Source: Candidatus Nanoanaerosalina archaeon
GTDB lineage: Archaea > Nanohalarchaeota > Nanosalinia > Nanosalinales > Nanoanaerosalinaceae
Direction of reading: 5' to 3'
Assembly (NCBI GenBank): GCA_022729275.1
Contig: JALDAH010000025.1
Location: forward strand, 1 to 12,210
DNA length: 12,210 nucleotides
Shown: piece by piece, positions 6,591 to 12,210 of the stretch
Layout: the number at the start of each line of letters is the position of its first letter
Numbering within the stretch: position 1 is the stretch's first letter
The notes under the pieces: generated by a model
Databases searched by the model: none
Told to the model about the DNA's origin: nothing
Seen by the model: only the letters and a program-made list of their open reading frames with translations
Position numbers and translations under genes: made by a program

Positions 6591-7097
6591 TTCATATAGA
6601 TATCTTGTGTTTATTTCCCTACCAAAATAAGGATTTCTTTTCTTCAAAGCTTCCTTTAAACCTTTTGAAGGCTTATAGAGACCGCTTTTTATAAAATTTT
6701 CCAGATCCATGACTTTCTTACTGTTTATGAAGCATAATATTTCTCAGTCATCATCTCTAAACTTTTTCACCCTAGTAATATCCAAATAACTTTCTGAGAA
6801 ATCCTTTGTTAGTAATAGATTTGTGGGCCTATTTTTCTCAACGAAAACAACATTTAGATAACTCATCCCTCTATATCCTTTAAGAAAATAGTTTCCAGGT
6901 GTTAGCTTGATTTTATTACCGTTCTCCGTTTTTTTATCGATTTCAGAAAGTTTGCCTTTCCCCACCTTTTTTTATCTCGCTAATATTTTCAAAATCTAAT
7001 TCTACATTTTTTTTATTTCAGCTTCTTCAAATCTCAAAATACTTCTATGGGGATGTGCCATAACGTTTCTGTATAGGATAGCTAATGTTTCTTCCAT
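6585..7097 (-). pseudogene. Broken third copy of the LTPG-block family
   Basis: Reading from an ATG at 7097, the first 31 codons ('METL..LYRNVMAHPHRS' pattern) match 'MKEKLQMIYNDVIAYPKHN' of the gene just upstream, then stop at TAG (7004-7002) right after an eight-A run. Adding one A continues the frame ('NVELDFENISEIKK') to a seven-A run. A further shift is needed to reach the 73-codon frame (6965-6744, GTG-initiated if expressed alone), which carries 'IKLTPGNYFLKGYRGMSY' and 'NLLLTKDFSESYLDI'. That frame ends at TGA (6746-6744), but the same frame continues as 'MDLENFIKSGLYKPSKGLKE' and 'ALKKRNPYFGREI' to TAA at 6585. The tail resembles the upstream gene's C-terminus ('YKAS..LKA..N.NFG..I'). 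The centre present in the intact copies is absent. I call it a decayed, internally deleted paralogue. Assembly errors in A-runs or short real genes in pieces are alternatives. Confidence 0.65.
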
Positions 7098-7098
7098 T

Positions 7099-8073
7099 TT
7101 ATCTATTACTCTCCTTTTTCAAAAAACTAAATTTGATGCCTTCTCCAAAATTTTTGTTCTCATTTGAAACAGCCTTTAGAACAGTTTCAGAGGCTTTATA
7201 ATCATCAAATTTGCTATAGTCTTTTCTTACAGACATATCTTTTATCTCACCTCTAATATAGTTTTTTATTATCGGTTTCCCCATGTTTATCTCGGTGATT
7301 CCTTTTGGTTCATGTTCCCCGAGGTTCCTTATGTCTATTGGATGAGTTATCAAAGGCTTTTCTTTAAAGTTGTAGTTAAAAGTTTCCAGTACCGATTTTT
7401 CGGGAACAGGTGTCACACCTGCATCAAAGGATTCATATTTTCCATCTTCTAACTGGTATCGTATATGCCATGAATTTTCTGGCGGAATTAATATCCCCTT
7501 GTTTTTCTTGTAGTTTATATCTGAAGCATCCAACAAATCCTTATCGAAATAGTTTCTTTCCACTGTATCTTGGATGTATTCCTCTATTTTCCGGTTTACT
7601 TCATCTCCCTCCAGAAAATATTCTGGTATGTGGATGATGTTATTCCTTTTATTGTAGAAAAGCTGGTGGTTACCGTTTATTAACATGGAATGCTTCCAAC
7701 TGTTTTCTTCTATTCTGCTTCCGGAAAAAATATCTAGTTTATCCATGATACATTCTCTGGATAAAATAAGCTTAGGATTTTCCCTGTCCTTACTGAAGGT
7801 GATGTTGAGAGTACCACCATAGAAAGGTTTAACACCGTTGCTTCCAGGAGTTAGATTAACAGTTTTCAATGAATTTATATCTGAACTATGCTCTCTTATG
7901 ACTTCTGCTTCACGCATTTTTTTTCTCATTGCAGTATTTTCTATTCCTGAATGCTCAGTATATCCCATGTCTTTCATCTCTATTACATTGTGTTTGGGAT
8001 AAGCGATAACATCGTTGTATATCATCTGTAATTTTTCTTTCATTGTTATCAATGGTTTTTGTTTTCCATCCAT
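7099..8073 (-). CDS. Uncharacterised protein, LTPG-block family, long copy
   Basis: I do not recognise this 324-residue protein. It has no signal peptide or membrane segment and is mixed alpha/beta in appearance. Visible blocks are: an N-terminal helix 'MKEKLQMIYNDVIAYPKHN' (11-29), 'VNLTPGSNGVKPFYGG' with a following 'PKLILS' (about 72-105), 'INGNHQLFYNKR' (about 132-143), 'KKNKGILIPPENSWHIRYQ', and a C-terminal 'MGKPIIKNYIRGEIKDMS'. The same blocks in the same order appear in the upstream 220-residue protein, so the two are diverged paralogues; a third broken copy lies downstream. The ATG overlaps the upstream stop by one base (TAATG). A second start at residue 11 is possible. No catalytic motif is evident, and I infer no function. 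Confidence 0.75.
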   Translation of the reverse strand: MDGKQKPLITMKEKLQMIYNDVIAYPKHNVIEMKDMGYTEHSGIENTAMRKKMREAEVIREHSSDINSLKTVNLTPGSNGVKPFYGGTLNITFSKDRENPKLILSRECIMDKLDIFSGSRIEENSWKHSMLINGNHQLFYNKRNNIIHIPEYFLEGDEVNRKIEEYIQDTVERNYFDKDLLDASDINYKKNKGILIPPENSWHIRYQLEDGKYESFDAGVTPVPEKSVLETFNYNFKEKPLITHPIDIRNLGEHEPKGITEINMGKPIIKNYIRGEIKDMSVRKDYSKFDDYKASETVLKAVSNENKNFGEGIKFSFLKKESNR

Positions 8074-8735
8074 TATTTTTTAAAATCGTAAGATTCAATA
8101 TCTGTTTTTTCAAGCAGGATTGGTTCGTTGTAACGTATTACTAGAGATTCGAACTCTTCAACGTTTTCAGGCCTATCGTCCTTGTTTTCCACCAAAAAAT
8201 TTTTCAGTATTGGTTTGATTATTGAGCTGTGTTTGCCAGAGATTCTGAAATCTTGATCCCAATCTTTTAAGTTTAAACCATGCTTCTTTCTGATGGAGTT
8301 TTTCTTATCAACAACTTTGTCGTAGATCTCAAAACCATAACGGTTAAAGACTTCTCCTTTTCTGTAGAATAACATGCAACCGTTTTCCATCTCATCTATC
8401 TCGAAGTAGGCTTCTATATCTATATCTTTTTCTTCTATGTAGTTACCCAAGGTGTTTGTGACTTCATCAAGACCTATTATTTTTTCACCGCTTTTTTCCC
8501 TAAGTCTTCTAAGCTTTCTATATTCCTTATCTGTAAGAAGTATCTTTTCTTCTAACGAGTCTTTTTGAAGGCTGGCATGTTTGATTTCATAGTTGTATAT
8601 CCCTCTTGGACCCGGTGTCAAGTAACTTATTTCACCGGTTGAAGGATAAACATAGACTTCTTTTAGCTTCAATGGCATATACAAGTTTCTAGTACCGATA
8701 CTTTCTACAAATTCTTTTTCTTTATAAACACCCAT
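8073..8735 (-). CDS. Uncharacterised protein, LTPG-block family, short copy
   Basis: A 220-residue protein I do not recognise, first gene of the operon. Blocks in order are 'LKLKEVYVYPSTGEISYLTP' (LTPG block, with 'EKILLTDKEYRKL' after it), 'MENGCMLFYRKGEVFNRYG', 'RKKHGLNLKDWDQDFRIS' and 'IIKPILKNFLVENKDDRPEN'. These correspond to blocks of the 324-residue neighbour, which is longer mainly at its N-terminus and centre. It is charged and soluble, with no signal peptide and no clear catalytic residues. The ATG at 8735 has no Shine-Dalgarno; a TATA-like AAATAAAAG about 27 nt upstream suggests leaderless transcription. The stop overlaps the next ATG. Confidence 0.75.
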   Translation of the reverse strand: MGVYKEKEFVESIGTRNLYMPLKLKEVYVYPSTGEISYLTPGPRGIYNYEIKHASLQKDSLEEKILLTDKEYRKLRRLREKSGEKIIGLDEVTNTLGNYIEEKDIDIEAYFEIDEMENGCMLFYRKGEVFNRYGFEIYDKVVDKKNSIRKKHGLNLKDWDQDFRISGKHSSIIKPILKNFLVENKDDRPENVEEFESLVIRYNEPILLEKTDIESYDFKK

Positions 8736-8756
8736 AAAACGAAAACAAAAACCGAA

Positions 8757-8767
8757 TCTTTTATTTG
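8757..8767 (-). promoter_or_regulatory. TATA-like box of the LTPG operon, probably leaderless
   Basis: On the minus strand AAATAAAAGA (8766-8757) is centred about 27 nt before the ATG at 8735, which would put the transcript start at or next to the start codon. This agrees with the absence of a GGTG-type site before this ATG, unlike most genes here. Confidence 0.4.
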
Positions 8768-8786
8768 TTATGTGGCTGTGATAACT

Positions 8787-8831
8787 ATTCTTTTATTAAT
8801 ACTGATATGTCAAATAATGATATAAAGGTGG
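8787..8831 (+). promoter_or_regulatory. Promoter and ribosome-binding site of the V4R operon
   Basis: TTCTTTTATTAATAC (8788-8802) is a TATA-like stretch about 40 nt before the ATG at 8836. AAAGGTGG (8824-8831) is a strong Shine-Dalgarno site 4 nt before it. This fits a short-leader transcript divergent from the LTPG operon. Confidence 0.45.
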
Positions 8832-8835
8832 TTTT

Positions 8836-9429
8836 ATGACAGAATGGATAATAGAAGAATTAGCTGATTTCGACGAGGATAAAGGATCTATACATATTGG
8901 AGATGAAAGATTACTTGTTGTACCTGCTTCATTTCTCCCAAGTATCAAAGAAAACTACATCGATTTTATAAAACAGTTTGATGAGATAACGGACAAAGCC
9001 GCAGAAGTTATCGCTAAAAGAAAGTTTTTTATGAAGGCATATGAAGCCGGGAGGGAAACAGCGGAAAAGATACCGGAACAGGGAAGTAAAAAGGAAACAC
9101 TCCTTAAAGCACTTGAAATTTTAGAGCAGATCGGTTACGGCAGCTTCGAAGTTTTGAGATATGAACCTCCTGAAAACATTGTTGTGAGGGTTAATCATTC
9201 TCCAGAAGCTGAATGGTCTCTTGAAAAACATGGATTTATTGAATCCGAAAAACCTGTATGCGATTTTTTAAGAGGATTCGCATCCGGAGCAGCACATACA
9301 ATATTCGGAGCACCGATACAGGCAGAAGAATTGATGTGTATAGCTAAAGGCGAGGAATTCTGTAAAGTCAGGTTTTTCGTTGGCGACAAACCAGGTGATT
9401 CGTGGTTGATGGATCAGGATATCTTCTGA
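8836..9429 (+). CDS. V4R-domain protein
   Basis: A 197-residue protein ending in a V4R (4-vinyl reductase-like) domain, a small-molecule-binding fold with a metal- or ligand-binding Cys cluster, common in methanogens and their relatives. The diagnostic part is 'VRVNHSPEAEW' followed by 'CDFLRGFASGAAHTIFG' and 'EELMCIAKGEEFCKVRF', with C142, C168 and C176 as the expected cysteines. The N-terminal portion (about 1-90) is helical and includes 'FMKAYEAGRETAEKI', the usual lead-in helix of V4R proteins. No output domain is present. The next gene starts 10 nt after the stop, so they form an operon. A ligand-sensing role is family-based inference. Confidence 0.88.
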   Translation: MTEWIIEELADFDEDKGSIHIGDERLLVVPASFLPSIKENYIDFIKQFDEITDKAAEVIAKRKFFMKAYEAGRETAEKIPEQGSKKETLLKALEILEQIGYGSFEVLRYEPPENIVVRVNHSPEAEWSLEKHGFIESEKPVCDFLRGFASGAAHTIFGAPIQAEELMCIAKGEEFCKVRFFVGDKPGDSWLMDQDIF

Positions 9430-9439
9430 GGTGTTGATT

Positions 9440-9724
9440 ATGGAAGGATACAAAGAGGCTATAGAAGCCGCGATAGAAAGAGAAAAAGATATACTTGGTA
9501 AGAAAACAGCCATTAAACTAGCGAAGAAATCCGAAGGTATCGAAGTTGATGAGGAAGGAATTGTAGTTGAGATAAAAGTTGATGGAAAGAAAGCTCTTGA
9601 GAACGTTGTATACTCTTTTGCGGATGCTATAGGAAGCTTAAGTGTTACTATGATTGCAAGAGAACTAAATAAGAGGGATTTTAATGATTTAGATATGCCT
9701 GATGTCTTGAGGGAGAAAATGTGA
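9440..9724 (+). CDS. Small uncharacterised protein paired with V4R protein
   Basis: A 94-residue acidic, soluble protein without a recognised domain. It begins with a charged helix ('AAIEREKDILGKKTAIKLAK'), then a short beta-like segment ('IEVDEEGIVVEIKVDG'), then a helix 'ALENVVYSFADAIGSLSVTM' and 'IARELNKRD'. I chose the ATG at 9440 because GAGGTG (9428-9433) sits 6 nt before it; the GTG at 9431 lies within that site. It is cotranscribed with the V4R gene and may be a partner of it, which is inference only. A six-T run directly follows the TGA stop. Confidence 0.7.
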   Translation: MEGYKEAIEAAIEREKDILGKKTAIKLAKKSEGIEVDEEGIVVEIKVDGKKALENVVYSFADAIGSLSVTMIARELNKRDFNDLDMPDVLREKM

Positions 9725-9793
9725 TTTTTTATTATAGCTGACTCTACTTTCCTTCTTTATTTTTTTATTAAAACTGTTTTCAGCAATTTTTTT
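9725..9793 (+). terminator. Multiple poly-T terminators after the V4R operon
   Basis: Three T-runs on the plus strand lie in the convergent gap: six at 9725-9730 directly after the stop, seven at 9760-9766 and seven at 9787-9793. No comparable T-run serves the minus strand, so the convergent V4R-like gene has no obvious terminator here. Nothing else was seen in the gap. Confidence 0.5.
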
Positions 9794-9818
9794 GGTTTTG
9801 GAACAGATTAGAAATCCA

Positions 9819-10868
9819 CTAACTTTTCTTTTTTGCGACATATTTGCAGCATTTATCGCCTTTTGTGATACACTTCTCTTCTTCACATATCACATCAGAA
9901 CCCATTATTGCTTCAGCTATACCCGCAACCTGTCCCTGGATATCATAACAGATAGGTGAATCCGTCTCTATTCCATGGCAATTGTGACAGTTCTCAAGGT
10001 ATAATACTATTTTTTCGCGCTTTATCTCAACTCTGGGGACACCATATCCTCTCATCAAGTACTCCTCTTCAATGTTTTTCTTTATGAAAGGCTTTAATAG
10101 AAAGCTAAATACCGTTAAGAACCTATATTTCTTTACACTGTCTATCCTTTTTCTTGCTGCGTATTTACTTGCCTGATAAATTATACCTCTTGCACCTCTA
10201 CCAATCAAATTTCCAAGCTCTTCTATCATATTGGATGCAAAATCTATGTGTAAAATTATGTTTCTCGTGTCCTTGTACCAGAGTTCTCCGTTTCTGTACT
10301 TGAGATGTCTGGTGTTTATATTATTTTTACTTAATTCATTTTGTTTCTTTATATTTTTTTGTATCTTAACAGCTTCATCTTTGATGATAACTTTATAGTT
10401 ACATTCATTCTCTTTATTACAACTCACATGTTTGCATACACATTTTTTACCTGTAAGTTCTTCGAATGCACCTTCAAGTATACCTATTATATTTCTCGTT
10501 TCATATCTCTGGTTAAAAGGATGGTCAAAAGAATTCTCAACGTTTATCACTATATCTTCACCGTAATCCAATAACATTAGTTTGCCGTAACCAAAATAGG
10601 ATATCTCCTGAAGCATCTCTCTTATGTTTCCCTCTGTTTTTTCCCTTCCCTCGTAGAGAAACCGGTATTTTTTGATCATGTTTTTGAAAAGCTTGTGGAA
10701 CAGACGATCAGCTGTTGGACCAATCTTGTTCCTTAGACTCTGGTGTATGTTGGGGATATCGTTTTGTTCCGAAATGATCGATGTAACGTTATGATAATAT
10801 AGATGTCCCCTATCTCTGTCAATAATGATTTCCAGTTCTTTCATCGATAAATATAGTTTTATCTTCAC
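9819..10868 (-). CDS. Tandem V4R-like domain protein
   Basis: A 349-residue soluble protein made of two related halves. Each half has a helical lead-in ('TADRLFHKLFKNMIKKYRFL' and a similar 'GARGIIYQASKYAARKRIDS'), a glycine turn ('YFGYGKLMLLDYGED'; 'MRGYGVPRVEIKREK') and a V4R core. The C-terminal core is better conserved: 'LYLENCHNCHGIETDSPICY', 'DIQGQVAGIAEAIMG', 'ICEEEKCITKGDKCCKYV'. The N-terminal core ends 'GKKCVCKHVSCNKENECNY' and has Asn where the first core Cys would be. Cysteines at 143, 145, 150, 156 and at 294, 297, 307, 328, 333, 340, 341 point to metal or ligand binding. The GTG at 10868 gives the full length, with an ATG at 10844 as alternative; neither has a Shine-Dalgarno. 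V4R assignment is firm for the C-terminal half and likely for the first. Confidence 0.78.
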   Translation of the reverse strand: MKIKLYLSMKELEIIIDRDRGHLYYHNVTSIISEQNDIPNIHQSLRNKIGPTADRLFHKLFKNMIKKYRFLYEGREKTEGNIREMLQEISYFGYGKLMLLDYGEDIVINVENSFDHPFNQRYETRNIIGILEGAFEELTGKKCVCKHVSCNKENECNYKVIIKDEAVKIQKNIKKQNELSKNNINTRHLKYRNGELWYKDTRNIILHIDFASNMIEELGNLIGRGARGIIYQASKYAARKRIDSVKKYRFLTVFSFLLKPFIKKNIEEEYLMRGYGVPRVEIKREKIVLYLENCHNCHGIETDSPICYDIQGQVAGIAEAIMGSDVICEEEKCITKGDKCCKYVAKKKS

Positions 10869-10904
10869 AATATAAAATGTTGGGCTTCAAGAAGAAAGAT
10901 AATT

Positions 10905-10936
10905 CAAAAAAAGAGGAGAGAGTTTACTTCTCCTCT
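10905..10936 (-). terminator. Stem-loop/poly-T terminator of the EF-1alpha gene
   Basis: On the minus strand AGAGGAGA (10936-10929) pairs with TCTCCTCT (10919-10912) around a 9-nt loop, followed by a run of T reaching 10906. The 5' arm is formed by the last codons and the loop contains the TAA stop. It looks like a strong intrinsic-type terminator for a highly expressed gene. Confidence 0.75.
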
Positions 10937-12210
10937 ACTTCGATACAAAGTCCTGCACCAACTGTCTGTCCCATGTCTCTAATCGCAAACCTTGAAAGCT
11001 GAGGAATATCGTCCTTGGTCTCTATGACGAGTGGGCTCTGAGGTCTTAGTTCAACTATAGCTGATTCTCCCTCCTTGATGTAATCAGGGTTCTCCTCTTT
11101 CAGCTCTCCTGTCTTTGGATTCTGGGTTTTGATCAGATCTGTGAAGGTACAAGCGACCTGCGCTGTGTTAACGTGGAACACAGGAGTATATCCTTCAGTG
11201 ATCACGTTAGGGTGGCTCAATACGATGATCTGTGCCTTGAATTTCTCGGCAACTGTTGGAGGATTGTCAGGTGTACCTGCAACGTCTCCTCTTTTTACAT
11301 CGTCTTTTCCGACTCCTCTAACGTTGAAACCGATGTTATCTCCTGGGTTTGCTTCGTCAACTTCTTCGTGGTGCATCTCGATAGTCTTGACTTCTCCGCC
11401 CACGTTCTTGTTAAGCCTTGTTGAAGCTGGTTCAAACTTAACGTCTGTTCCGGTTTTTAGTTGTCCTGTTTCGACTCTTCCTACAGGGACTGTACCCACA
11501 CCTTTGATCTTGTATGCGTCCTGGATAGGAACTCTTAGTGGTAAATCAACAGGTTTTTCAGGAGCTTCAAAGTCGTCAAGAGCTTCAAGCAATGTTGGTC
11601 CATCGTACCAGTCAAGGTTGTCGGACTTCTCCACCACGTTGTCACCCTGGTAAGCCGAAATAGGGATGAACTTAATCTTCTTTACAGGGAATCCAACTCC
11701 TTTCAAAAGCTGTGATACTTCTTTTTTGACCTCTTTGTACCTTTCCTCGGAATACTTAGGGATATCCATCTTGTTTACAGCTACTACAAGCTGTCTTATT
11801 CCCAGCGTCTTTGCCAGGTAGGAGTGCTCCTTTGTCTGAGGCTGGACACCGTCGTCCGCAGCTACTACAAGGATTCCTGCATCAGCCTGAGCAGCTCCTG
11901 TGATCATGTTTTTGATAAAGTCCCTGTGACCAGGAGCGTCAATCATAGTGAAATAATAGTTCTCAGAGTCGAATCTCTGATGTCTTAGATCGATTGTAAC
12001 TCCTCTTTCTCTTTCTTCCTTTAGGTTATCCATCGCAAATGCGAATTCGAATGTTTCTTTTCCTGCTTCTTTTGCAGCGTCTTTAAGCTTTCTCTTCTCA
12101 GATTCGGGCAGGTTATCGGTATCCCATAGAAGTCTACCGATCATGGTAGATTTTCCGTGGTCAACGTGCCCGATTGATACGAGATTTATGTGTGGTTTCT
12201 TTTCTGCCAT
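10924..12210 (-). CDS. tuf: Translation elongation factor EF-1alpha (aEF1A)
   Basis: GTPase that brings aminoacyl-tRNA to the ribosome. The gene is complete at 428 residues, the usual archaeal length, with its ATG ('MAEKKPHINLVSIGHVDHGK') at the last bases of the window, so promoter and leader lie outside. GTPase motifs: P-loop 'GHVDHGKST' (14-22), 'RGVTID' (69-74), 'DAPGH' (91-95), 'NKMD' (146-149) and 'SAY' (185-187). Beta-barrel domains 2 and 3 follow ('GTVPVGRVETG', 'SPLVIETKDDIPQLSRFAIR', 'DMGQTVGAGLC'). The codon composition looks more GC-rich than the neighbouring hypothetical genes, as expected for high expression. In many euryarchaea it precedes rps10; here the downstream neighbour is an unrelated V4R-like gene behind a terminator. 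Confidence 0.97.
   Translation of the reverse strand: MAEKKPHINLVSIGHVDHGKSTMIGRLLWDTDNLPESEKRKLKDAAKEAGKETFEFAFAMDNLKEERERGVTIDLRHQRFDSENYYFTMIDAPGHRDFIKNMITGAAQADAGILVVAADDGVQPQTKEHSYLAKTLGIRQLVVAVNKMDIPKYSEERYKEVKKEVSQLLKGVGFPVKKIKFIPISAYQGDNVVEKSDNLDWYDGPTLLEALDDFEAPEKPVDLPLRVPIQDAYKIKGVGTVPVGRVETGQLKTGTDVKFEPASTRLNKNVGGEVKTIEMHHEEVDEANPGDNIGFNVRGVGKDDVKRGDVAGTPDNPPTVAEKFKAQIIVLSHPNVITEGYTPVFHVNTAQVACTFTDLIKTQNPKTGELKEENPDYIKEGESAIVELRPQSPLVIETKDDIPQLSRFAIRDMGQTVGAGLCIEVEEK

Noticed and set aside
6585..6710. A separate 41-codon gene starting at the ATG at 6710
   Set aside because: There is no ribosome-binding site, and its sequence resembles the C-terminus of the upstream paralogue in the same frame as the LTPG piece, so it is better read as part of the broken gene.
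6960..7014. Programmed ribosomal frameshifting at the A-runs
   Set aside because: Two separate shifts plus an in-frame TGA would all be required, no stimulatory structure is evident, and the copy also lacks its central region; decay is simpler.
6585..8735. Transposon or insertion sequence as the source of the repeated LTPG genes
   Set aside because: No terminal inverted repeats, target duplications or transposase motifs (DDE, HUH, serine recombinase) were seen around the copies.
9930..9990. Cytochrome c haem site from the CxxCH motif
   Set aside because: The protein has no signal peptide or membrane anchor, and the motif lies in the V4R Cys cluster, so haem c attachment is unlikely.
11129..11653. 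A 174-codon plus-strand open frame inside the EF-1alpha gene
   Set aside because: It is antisense to a highly conserved gene, and its Ser/Thr/Pro-rich translation is what the complementary strand of biased codons gives.
1..12210. tRNA, rRNA, CRISPR arrays, riboswitches
   Set aside because: No cloverleaf-like segment, conserved rRNA stretch, regularly spaced repeats or structured leader was seen in the intergenic regions, which are all short and AT-rich.

Overview
The window is AT-rich archaeal DNA. The clearest phylogenetic marker is a complete translation elongation factor EF-1alpha (aEF1A) gene at the right end. Its sequence has the euryarchaeal pattern. Several genes recall haloarchaea and their relatives: a protein resembling the haloarchaeal DUF5828 family translationally coupled to a PiT-type transporter, V4R-domain proteins, a membrane-free chemoreceptor and many acidic proteins. 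My inference is a low-GC euryarchaeon related to halophilic lineages, possibly a halophilic methanogen such as Methanonatronarchaeia. I cannot confirm this without a search.

Left part (1-4925) is a chemotaxis cluster. The 3' end of cheA overlaps cheC, which is followed by cheD (all +). cheD meets a convergent operon (soluble methyl-accepting receptor, then a second CheC-family gene, both -), overlapping it by 4 nt. cheW (+) is divergent from the receptor and convergent with two single-domain response regulators (-). Together they form a kinase-adaptor-receptor core, a CheY output and a CheC/CheD adaptation and phosphatase branch. In the two CheC proteins, opposite phosphatase half-sites are degenerate.

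Middle part (5070-6576) is a two-gene + operon: a DUF5828-like soluble protein overlapping a PiT-type permease by 8 nt. Next (6585-8735, - strand) comes an unrecognised operon. It holds two intact proteins that are diverged copies of one another, sharing an 'LTPG' block, an 'NG..LFY.K' block and a 'KPI.KN' block. Downstream is a third, broken copy with two frame shifts at or near A-runs, an in-frame TGA and a missing centre. This is the least explained part of the window.

Right part: a V4R-domain protein and a small companion (8836-9724, +), a tandem V4R-like protein convergent with them (9819-10868, -), and the EF-1alpha gene (10924-12210, -), which ends in a clear stem-loop/poly-T terminator. 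No tRNA, rRNA, CRISPR array or insertion sequence was seen.
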